Assembly (NCBI GenBank): GCA_951640195.1
Contig: OX621170.1
Location: forward strand, 1,116,001 to 1,180,000
Reading direction: 5' to 3'
Source: Porpolomopsis calyptriformis
Lineage: Eukaryota > Basidiomycota > Agaricomycetes > Agaricales > Hygrophoraceae
DNA length: 64,000 nucleotides
The position numbers and the translations under genes were made by a program. The notes below the pieces were generated by a model. The model was not told where the DNA came from. It saw only the letters and a list, made by a program, of their open reading frames with translations, and ran no database searches. Positions within the stretch are counted from its first letter, which is position 1. Every line of letters starts with the position of its first letter. Positions 55,996-64,000 of the stretch are shown here, in pieces.

Positions 55996-56302
55996 TAAAT
56001 AAAATTGGAATGTGTAAGTCCTGTTCTCCCCTGTTCCAGTTTCTCCCGACATGACAATAAATTCTTTCTAGACATTATACTATTTAAAATATAATCAGGC
56101 AACTTCCGAAATGCCCACACGGCCCATCGATAAGTCCACATTTCGGAAGTCCCCATCCCCATCGATAAGCTAATTCTGGCTCCTATGACGAAATCCCCCT
56201 CTTTTTGGGATCTATTTAAGCTCCAGCTCATGCAACATATCAGCCCCACCTTCATCTCCACACACCACTCAAACACTTTAACTTTTCCATCTTACTTCAA
56301 AC
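55996..56302. other. Upstream region of the DUF3759 gene
   Basis: 307 bp with a pyrimidine-rich leader just before the ATG and an inverted copy of ACTTCCGAAATG (about 56101-56112) / CATTTCGGAAGT (about 56139-56150) that could be a dyad binding site. Confidence 0.4.
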
Positions 56303-56888
56303 ATGGGTTGGTTCGACAGCGGTTCTGACGAGGCTCAGGCTTACGACGATGTACATCATCTCTACCTACTCCTCCCCCGACCCCTATCAACACTCACATC
56401 CTGCTTGTAGTACGGAAACGTAAAGCACAAAGCGAGCATTTCCCACGAGTTGCTTGCTGGCGCCGCCGCCTTCGAGGTAAGACCCTATCCAACGGTAGTT
56501 TCTCGCACACTAACTCCCTCCTTAGGCCGCCAAGGCGTTCGAGGATCACAAAGCTAAAGAGGGCCAACCTGACAACCACGCCCTTGCTAAGGAGCTGCTG
56601 TGCGTTCACTCCTTCTTGCCTCATCCCTTGCTCACAGCTTCCAAAGCGCCGGATTCGTTGGTGCCTTTATCGACCGCGAGGTGGAGACTAAGGGTGTCAG
56701 TGCACTTTCCTGCCCGTATTTGCCCCTGTTGGCTAACTCTGCACTCTTTCAGCTCGATTTTATCGACAAAGAAAAAGCCAAGCATGCAGGTGAGTATTTT
56801 TCTACTTGTCTTGGATTTTCCTCAACCTCTTTTGACCCTGACAGCGAAGAAGCAGGCCGAAGCAGCTTTGGCCGAAGAATACGCCTGA
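56303..56888 (+). CDS. CipC-like small stress protein (DUF3759)
   Basis: The ATG at 56303 gives MGWFDSGSDEAQAYDD. Five short exons then read YGNVKHKASISHELLAGAAAFEAAKAFEDHKAKEGQPDNHALAKELL (about 56410-56600), AGFVGAFIDREVETKG, LDFIDKEKAKHA and AKKQAEAALAEEYA, stop at 56886-56888. About 105-110 aa, matching the fungal CipC family (concanamycin-induced protein C of Aspergillus), usually a cytosolic helical protein induced by stress or during host or substrate colonisation. Function is unknown. The intron-rich structure (four introns in about 590 bp) is striking but common in basidiomycetes. Confidence 0.9.
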
Positions 56889-57107
56889 AGGTATCATTAT
56901 GGAAGTGTTCTATCTGTGAAACTGTATTTTCAGTAAAGAATGACGGATCCAATAAGTATTATCCTTGCCGAAATCCTGCTTCGACATCGCTACATTGTGA
57001 TGCGAAGAATATTTAGCCCATGATAGCCGGTAAGAGCCGCCCAGCAGGTATCATTCTATTGGATCAGACCGACACACCGTCCTCTGATGGTATTCGACTG
57101 CTGGATT

Positions 57108-59050
57108 TCAGGATGTGCTCATTTCTTTATGGTCATCCAATAAAAATTCTGCGATAATATTCCTCTTGCCCGCTTCGGTCATTAGATTGCCGATTTGAAT
57201 ATCAGAGTCGTCAAGAGCGTCGTTTGCATGACTCCCTTCTCCTGCCTCCCTGCGTTCACCCAGCCATCCGAGAAGGCCAGATTCTAGCCACACCGGCAAT
57301 ATTACGGGGCAATTCTTGTCAACCTTGTCACGATATCCAAGGGATGTGGGCACAGACCCTGGACTCTTTCGACTCGTGAATGTGGTGTGGCAAGCATAGC
57401 ACAGAAATGGCGCAAGAGATTGTAAGGGCGACAGGGACTTGAAACGCAAAATGTTGCCAGGCCCTTGCACATTCGACGATGTTAATTCGCTGTGAAGGTC
57501 GTCGAAGGATCGGATTGATATCCGCGCTTTCCAGTCCTGGATACCGCGTTGCACCGGCCTAAGAGTGATTGAAAACCGTCAGAAAGAAGCGGAAAAAACT
57601 ACATTTATCGTACAGGTTACAAAGCGGGCACATTCCTGCAGCACATTCCTTTGGGGTCACTTTATCGCAGGTCCGCGTGATCGCTGGCACAGTAGACGGG
57701 TAGTCCTTCTCCAATCCAATAATGAAATCTGAAAAATGTCCGTTAACTTGCCAACGACCATAGTCGCAATGAGAGAGATATTGTTACCCTTTGTCCGCTC
57801 TCTGATTCCGTGCTTTGCATCTGGTAAAACTTCCCGGCCAACCATCCTCAAGCCCATCCACCACAGCCACAGTGCACATTCCTTCATCCCAATATCTTTC
57901 AAAGGTCTAATGACTCGGACACTTCCCATGCTCCGTCCTACGCCTGAATCGTTCTTATTCGCGTTTAGATCTGCGCAGCTAGGTCTCCATTCCTCCTCGC
58001 TTTCTTCGCGGATCACGAATCCCCCGCCGTGCGATATGGATGATACAAGGTTTATGGAGAGCGACGTCAAAGATGTTCCAAACAGAAGGTGGGAGGATTT
58101 TGTTGACCAAGCAGTATATAGTAGGAGCAATCGAGTTAGATTTTTGACGGCGCTTGAGATAGCAGTAGGAGTTGGGAGGGACCCTAGGTAAGCATGCAGG
58201 GAGTCGATAGAGCTGGATGAAGGTGTGACAGGAAAGAGAGAGAGATCTGGATTAGCTTCATCAGCATGATAATTTCACTGATTTCTCCCAAAAGTCACCT
58301 TCGCTGGCAGTGTCAATGCTCAGACTCAAGTGAGTCGACCGGCCGCTGACCTTCTCCCACCACGAAATATCAAAAGCATCTTCGACGCGCAATGGAATGA
58401 ATTCGAACCCGTCATACTGCTCCACTATCGTCCGAACCTCCTCGGTCTTGTCTCTTATCTATCCCTGCAATTTTAATTAGTTGAAGGACCAATGCGGGAG
58501 AATACACACCCCTGGAAAGGAATTGCATATCTCTACATAACATACCGCCACTTTACTCCATACATTCCCATTGCGAGGGTGCTTCTTGCCTACATGAGGG
58601 GTTAAGTCTCGGGGATTTGCCTGTCGGAAGTAGCATTTGGAAACGAGATCCAGAAGTACAGTTGATCCAAGACCTCCAGAGAACGCTATGAGTAAATTTC
58701 CCGAAGCTCGATGGGTTCTCCTTCCTTGATTATCTACGACGGGGTTCACGGATGATCCTAATGTTCGTCGAAACTTAGTGATCACGACAGAAAAGAAGCA
58801 ATCTCTTTGGATGGACAAAATAAAGCTGTTTTAACATTTGAACGTGTATGGTAAAGATAAACGCACTTGCAATACACAGCATGACGAATGACAAGCTTGC
58901 CGAACACCTGTTTGCATTTAATACAATTTTTCGACCTATCAAACTTGAGGCGACCTGGGTGGGACATTAATGAGAGCTTCATCCAGTCGGAAGTGACTAA
59001 CGAGGCATAAGGGCATCTCTCTCTGTCGCAGGATTGCCGCAAGACGACAT
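57108..59050 (-). CDS. NCS2: Cytoplasmic tRNA 2-thiolation protein Ctu2/Ncs2
   Basis: Partner of Ctu1/Ncs6 in 2-thiolation of the wobble uridine in tRNA-Lys, -Glu and -Gln, downstream of the Urm1 pathway. The ATG at 59050 gives MSSCGNPATERDALMPR, and an intron joins to RLKFDRSKNCIKCKQVFGKLVIRHAVYCK (about 58940-58865) with paired CxxC-like cysteines. The PP-loop region is NLLIAFSGGLGSTVLLDLVSKCYF (about 58700-58625). Later blocks are NVWSKVAVCYVEICNSFPG (about 58570-58510), a central IGMKECALWLWWMGLRMVGREVLPDA (about 57890-57820), and the C-terminal SLAPFLCYACHTTFTSRKSPG (about 57420-57360) to IIAEFLLDDHKE. End at 57108. At least eight introns; about 500 aa. Confidence 0.92.
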
Positions 59051-59140
59051 GGCTGAATCGAGGGTTGCGTGTGGTCACGTGCGTTACGGGTCGAGGTCTA
59101 AAGAACACATTCAACTGTGAACGAATACTCAGGCATCCAA
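59051..59140. promoter_or_regulatory. Bidirectional promoter (NCS2 / uridine kinase) with TCACGTG
   Basis: A 90-bp gap between start codons. TCACGTG lies at 59075-59081. Confidence 0.55.
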
Positions 59141-61442
59141 ATGAATTCGTCTGAGACGAAGAACATTACTTTTCGGCCCACAAAGAATACTCTTCTCAAG
59201 TCTCATGGTCGCCCTCCTTGGTGAGTCCCCGATTAAACGTCGATCACCGGGGCTTGAACCACGTTTAGGTATGGGGTAGATGGGAATCCCATTTGCGATG
59301 CGTTCGTGATCGCAGTGGCTGGTTTGTGACTCTTCTGCTTCACCCTTTCACATATTGATGTTTTGAAGGCGGTTCTGCCAGTGGAAAGGTCCGAGATATC
59401 TGGCTTCCACCCCTTCGAGTTTAATCCACATGCCTATTGTATAAGACTCACGTAGCGCGCCAAATCGTGCGCTCTTTGGGCTCGATACCTGCGGTCATCA
59501 TCCTGTCTCAGGTGAGAAATGTTCACCGGGGTTGGGTGAGTACATTATTATGACAGTTATAACAGGACGCCTTTTACAAGCACCACACCCAAGAGGAAAT
59601 CGATTTAGCCAACGCAAGCCTATTTGATTTTGACCACCCGGATGCACTAGATATTCCATTGTTTGCTGCGGTACGTACAATACAACAGTCTTTGCGTCGC
59701 ACATCCTGCCAGCTTTGTGCAGTATTTGAACTTCATCCAAACGCTCGTGCTCTTATTGACATCATGTGTTTAATACAGTGTTTAGCCGATTTAAAAGCCT
59801 GTAAGCAGTCCAACATTCCGGTATATTCCTTTTCGGAGCATCAACGCCTCAACGAGAAGAAGTATTTGTATGGTGCCGCTATCATAATTGGTTTGTGTCT
59901 GCAATTTGCCTTGGTTGATCATCTGCACTAATAAACACCTTCACGACAGCGGAAGGAATCATGGTTTTGCAGGATCCGTCTTTGAGAAAACTATATGATT
60001 TGAAAGTGAACATGAATAATAATCACTCTTAGAGTTGAGGAAACTGATGCTTTTCTATTAGGTCTTCGTTCAATGTGACTCCGATATCATGTTGGCTCGG
60101 AGAATTGAGAGGGACGTTAAGGAGAGGGGTAGAAGTGTGGAAGGTGTGCTTGAACAGTGAGGTTTTCGCAATCCTTTGTCCCACCGAAAACTAAATATGC
60201 TTGGTAGATATCTCAGGTTTGTGAAACCTGCTTATGATAATTTCGTACGGCCAACGTCCCGATATGCCGATATAGTAAGGTTTGATTATAAGAGATCTAC
60301 TCGGCCCGTTTACCATTTCCTCAGATAGTTCCTGGAGCAGAAAACAGCGTTGCAATAGAGTTGATCTCCACGCACATTCGCCGTCAACTTAACGAACGTT
60401 CGAACCAATTTCGGCAGAAAATAGCCATTCCCAGGCTATCAGGACTATCTGTACCTCAATGCTGTCTTGAGGATTTGAACTTGATTGTGCTACCCCAGAC
60501 CCTTCAACTGAAGGTTGGCGGATCCATCCACTTACCGAAGTCTACTTACCAAAACCTATAGGGAATGATTACCATGATCCGCGACATCACTACGAGCCGC
60601 CAAGATTTCATTTTCTTCGTCGATCGTCTCGCAACTCTCCTGGTTGAACACGCTCTTGAGGTATTCCCATACCGCCCGAAATCTGTGATGACTCCAGTTG
60701 GCGTTGAGTCTTTCGGCAAGGAACTTAACACATCTGTAAGCAATTCCCAAACACTGGAAACTTTCAATACTCAGTTGAACGTTTAGTTTATTTGCGGAGT
60801 ATCTGTTCTGAGATCGTATGGGCACTCCACATTCAAGACTTTCGGCCTTACTTGACATATATTATCCAGAGGCGGAGCATTGGAGCGTGGTTTCCGCCGC
60901 GTTATCAATAATGCGCCATTAGGTTCTCTTCTTGTTCAATCTGATACCAAGACCGGGGAACCATTATTGCTACAGGTGATGCTTCCTGTTTGCATCCGCG
61001 AAAGACATACATCGCAGGAGACCTGGGTGTTTTTATTGGATGCACAAGTAAATTTTAACAAATATCCAGAACAGAACATTCAATTTAACACACCACCAGA
61101 TTGGTACAGGTGCTGCAGCATTTATGGCTATCCGCGTCCTTCTCGACCACGGCGTACGGCAAGATCATATTGTGTTCGTCACCTTCCTGGTGGCCAAAGA
61201 TGGGGGTATATCAATTCTGCGTCAGGCCTTTCCTGACGTGAAGATTGTCTGCGCTGCCATTGACGATCACATGCGAGAAGGCTATGAGGATGACGGAAGT
61301 CCCGATGGTGAAGGACGCAAAGTCTGGGCAATGCAACCAGGTATGGGTCAGATGGGTAAGCGTTTCAACCTTATCGATCCAGGATCAACATCAATAAGTT
61401 CTTTTATCACCAACCACGCCAGGGGATCGCTATTATTTGTGA
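59141..61442 (+). CDS. Uridine kinase fused to a UPRT-like domain (UCKL1-type)
   Basis: Pyrimidine-salvage kinase that phosphorylates uridine/cytidine. The ATG at 59141 leads to a P-loop GGSASGKT built across two introns (about 59320-59460). Kinase blocks are VIILSQDAFYKHHTQEE (about 59495-59600), ANASLFDFDHPDALDIPLF, YGAAIIIAEGIMVLQDPSLRKLYDLKVFVQCDSDIMLARRIERDVKERGRSVEGV (about 59870-60155), KPAYDNFVRPTSRYADIIVPG (about 60220-60340) and LISTHIRRQL. The UPRT-like domain follows: GMITMIRDITTSRQDFIFFVDRLATLLVEHAL (about 60560-60660), RSGGALERGFRRVINN, AFMAIRVLLDHGVRQDHIVFVTFLVAKDGG (about 61115-61205), GMGQMGDRYYL, stop at 61440-61442. The PRPP loop reads DAQIGTGAA rather than TGG, as in UCKL1. 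About 12 introns. Confidence 0.92.
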
Positions 61443-61734
61443 TTACACACATCACGTTTCAGTATACCTTACATCGAGCAATGGATTGTTGGATTAGCAA
61501 GCCATGCCCAAACACCCCTCGGTGTAGATGCGCACGACCGCGACACTAGGCTTCAAAATGTCCAGGCTTTTTGAACTGAGGCAACACTGGCAGCATAGGG
61601 TCTCTTTGTCGATTCTGACTTTGCTCAACCCATCTAACAGCCATCATGTGCAAGGTGGAGGACATATTACAAGGAAGCAGTCTTCAAATGATTGATTACC
61701 TACGATACAGATTTGGAGATCACACACACCAAAA

Positions 61735-62833
61735 TCACAGTTTCACATAAAGGTCGATAGGTCTACGGAATCCTGAAAAACATCATAACATAAGTAACTA
61801 TCCATAAGAGAATTTCTGAATGTGCTTACCCCCTTCGCCGATGAAACCAAGGTGCTGAGCGGGACCAAAACCAATTTCATGCAACACAGACTCGAAATCT
61901 TCGGGGCGTAACTTGATATTTCTGGCATTTTCTTTCAACTTCTGCAAGCGGACGATCAGTAAATGTCAATAGTACGAATACGAGTATACCGTCAACGCGA
62001 TGTACCTCGTCCATTCGTTTGGCTTTTGCATATGTATCCCATGCCTGGGGCTCAAGAATGAATGTTCCTCCTTTAGCCAGAACGGAGTGAACACGCTTAA
62101 AGAGCTGCTTTATTGCATCATCTCCCCCATTCAAATGTATCCATTTGGAGACAGAGAATCTGCAGAAAGTAAGGGTTAAGGACAGGCTACGTAACATACA
62201 GAGAAGTGGTATCTTACGCGATAACTACATCGTAACCGTCCGAGTCTTCAGGTATCTCATTTCTAACCCAATCGGCAGTTCTGAATGAGATATTGTGCGG
62301 AAATACGTGGCTACCACGGTTTTTCGAAGGGGGAAGGGGAAGAGGACCAATTGTGTGTTCCATCGAGGCGGGGAAGTAATTTTGTCGATAGACAGAATCA
62401 CCCGCGTGTGACGATTCAAGTCCGCGTTCGTCACTGGTCTCCCCAGTGGCTAGAACCTGGTCATTAACCGGTCCTTGAAGACTCCAGACTGTACGCCTTC
62501 TTCGCCAAGCTGCCCGGATCAGGGTGTCATCGATGTCAACACCAACGACGCTGTGGGCGCCAAAGGACAGTGCTAGCTTTGCTTCTGTTTCAAAAAGCGA
62601 ATAACATCAAGCCTTGGGAAGGCGAGTACAGTACCTAGTTCGCATGTGACCCAGCCTTCGTTACACCCTATGTCCAGGACGCGTTTTCCTGCAAACAATG
62701 AGATGGAAAAGATTGAGAGTCGCGGGTCTGAAACAGAGTGGCGTTTCAAATAATACCTAAAGAGTTGTGAGTGGAGAATAAACACCATGAGGTGAACTGA
62801 CCCATGGTAGTTTCCATGCAAAGGGATGCTCAT
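61735..62833 (-). CDS. Bin3-type RNA 5'-phosphate methyltransferase (BCDIN3/MePCE family)
   Basis: SAM-dependent enzyme of the family that methylates the gamma-phosphate of certain small RNAs; in S. pombe the homologue Bmc1 associates with telomerase RNA. The ATG at 62833 gives MSIPLHGNYHG, and after an intron YYLKRHSVSDPRLSIF. SAM motif I is GKRVLDIGCNEGWVTCEL (about 62685-62635). Next come VVGVDIDDTLIRAAWRRRR (about 62550-62500) and a variable linker. The family-specific block FSVSKWIHLNGGDDAIKQLFKRVHSVLAKGGTFILEPQAWDTY (about 62155-62030) carries the SKWIHLN motif. The C-terminal part reads KENARNIKLRPEDFESVLHEIGF, ending FRRPIDLYVKL at 61735. About 300 aa; five or six introns. Confidence 0.9.
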
Positions 62834-62915
62834 GGCGCTGCACGTGACTTTAGCCCAATTAGGTCTTAATAGTTTTCATATCCTCACGTGATCCATCAAA
62901 GTTTTAACGGTGATC
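62834..62915. promoter_or_regulatory. Bidirectional promoter with two CACGTGA elements
   Basis: An 82-bp gap between starts at 62833 (-) and 62916 (+), holding GCACGTGA (core 62841-62846) and TCACGTGA (core 62885-62890), 44 bp apart. Confidence 0.6.
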
Positions 62916-64000
62916 ATGCCTGGTCCAGGTCGCACAAAGTCAGGACAAAAATCAAGGCGAAAGATTACGCCTACAGAGTTCGACCCTGCTGCTACTGATC
63001 CTTACCTGAGTGACATCGATAACGCCGGTCCGTGGACAGCCATCGTTAGCATTCTGTGTGATGTTTTCGATCTTCCTGGTATCTTTTTTGTCTTTCACGC
63101 CCACAAACAAGGCAAACACATTCACAATTTTCAGACCTCACCACTCGCAGTGGTTTGAAAAAAATTCATGCCAATTTTGAAGCCATTTATAAACGACTCG
63201 ACATTGCTTACGAACAAAACCTGCAAAATGAAAAGTTGCGCGGTGGAATCATCGTTATATACGCCAAAATGTGTGTGGATTCCCTTTTGCGAAACAAATT
63301 ATTCCAAAAAGGTTTGTATGATTCTAAAACGAGTTGCAACGCGAAAATGGGCACTCAATGAGCATTGAGCAGGACTCCTTTCAAAATTGATGCCTCTCCT
63401 CGATTTGCTGTCTTGTCGTCAACTAGCCCTGCGCGCTCTTACCACCGTAACTCGTCACGGTGGCGAATCCATCCGGCTCGAAATCGCTCAGAAGTCGCCG
63501 GTCTTGGTTCGCTTGATCCAAGAAAATCCTGATGATCCAAAGATTGCCGAACTCGCAGTCGTCATTATGGCCCACGCCCTTGGTGCCGTCCTTGACATCA
63601 GCGATAAGAAATGGCCTAATAAGAAACATCTTGGCTCAATATCCCTTCCCCAGATTATCACAGTCGTTACTGAAAGCATACGGAAGCCGACGGCCTCTCA
63701 TGACCTTATCAACCATGCGATAGACTTCTTAGCTAGTTGCACATTAAGCTTCTCGAAGGAGTGCAAAGCCTATCCACCTTCGTTAAAACTCCTTGTGGCC
63801 ACTCTCAGGAGTGACAATATGGTCTATCGGTGCATCGCACTCGCTGGTCTCATCTTCTTGCACAAACGTGAAGCCGAGGAGGATCAACGCGTCCTTGATC
63901 CAATGAAAATGATGGGGTGCATCCAAAGGGGCCTTCCAGGGCACTTGAGCTCTATCTTGATGGATTATGGGATGAATCGTTGCGAAACCGTCCTCACGCT
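62916..64000 (+). CDS. Unknown ARM/HEAT-like helical protein, 3' end beyond window
   Basis: The ATG at 62916 gives MPGPGRTKSGQKSRRKITPTEFDPAATDPYLSDIDNAGPWTAIVSILCDVFDLP, a basic disordered head then a helical repeat region. After an intron (about 63080-63135) it reads DLTTRSGLKKIHANFEAIYKRLDIAYEQNLQNEKLRGGIIVIYAKMCVDSLLRNKLFQK. After a second intron (about 63313-63385) come LDLLSCRQLALRALTTVTRHGGESIRLEIAQKSPVLVRLIQENPDDPKIAELAVVIMAHALGAVL (about 63400-63595) and further paired helices to the window end with no stop. The repeat pattern (RQLALRALTTVTRHGG, YRCIALAGLIFLHKR) is ARM/HEAT-like. Similar Agaricomycete proteins sometimes carry a C-terminal MYND finger, which would lie outside. Partner and function unknown. 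Confidence 0.75.

Noticed and set aside
1..64000. Biosynthetic cluster, mating-type locus, CRISPR-like array or new multi-gene system
   Set aside because: Adjacent genes are unrelated housekeeping functions; no polyketide, peptide or terpene core enzymes, no homeodomain or pheromone-receptor genes, and no regular repeats were found.

Overview
The window is nuclear DNA of a filamentous basidiomycete, most likely an Agaricomycete (mushroom-forming fungus). Almost every gene is cut by many short GT-AG introns of about 45-60 nt with CTAAC/CTGAC-like branch points. The gene content is typically fungal: a Bub1-type checkpoint kinase, Rom2-like RhoGEF, Kre9-like GPI protein, CipC-like DUF3759 protein and a fungal-type aquaporin. 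The genes are closely packed and often head to head. I count about 31 protein-coding genes with real support, two of them cut by the window edges, plus one 49-aa candidate. I see no tRNA, rRNA, CRISPR array, intact transposon or biosynthetic gene cluster.

Layout. 0-6 kb: a secreted aspartic protease running off the left edge (-), a Ras GTPase-activating protein (-) and a small unknown membrane-like protein (-). 7-17.5 kb: a candidate 49-aa secreted peptide (+), cullin-3 (-), the tRNA exporter exportin-T (-) and a large lineage-restricted protein with one membrane segment (-). 17.7-23.4 kb: a GH5 exo-beta-1,3-glucanase (+), an NPF-motif P/Q-rich protein (-), an unknown multi-pass membrane protein (+) and an NADPH-dependent MDR reductase (-). 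23.4-33 kb: a Bub1/MadBub kinase (+), an ataxin-2/Pbp1 homologue (-) and a nuclear-looking unknown protein (-). 33.8-43 kb: an aquaporin (+), a RhoGEF with DH-PH-CNH domains (+), a secreted beta-propeller (-) and an AAMP/Sqt1 WD40 protein (-). 43-50 kb: a two-thioredoxin-domain protein disulfide isomerase (+), a Tdp2-like EEP phosphodiesterase (+), a Kre9/Knh1-like GPI protein (+), a BioF-like alpha-oxoamine synthase ending in SKL (-) and the exosome subunit Csl4 (+). 50-64 kb: a coiled-coil protein (-), an intronless PrpF-family protein (-), an unknown (+), a DUF3759 protein (+), the tRNA thiolation factor Ctu2/Ncs2 (-), a UCKL1-type uridine kinase/UPRT fusion (+), a Bin3-type RNA-capping methyltransferase (-) and an ARM-like protein running off the right edge (+).

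Most genes are housekeeping and are not organised into a pathway. Loose themes are cell wall and polarity (RasGAP, RhoGEF, GH5, Kre9-like) and RNA metabolism (exportin-T, Csl4, Ctu2, ataxin-2, Bin3). The most interesting signals are in gene structure and regulation: a CACGTGA element concentrated in intergenic gaps, divergent gene pairs with about 30 bp between start codons, tiny exons encoding the PDI active site, a GC-AG intron, and a decayed copy of one gene's 3' end 3.9 kb away. I did not find a new multi-gene system. All gene models are hand-spliced from motifs and splice consensus, so exon boundaries are provisional.
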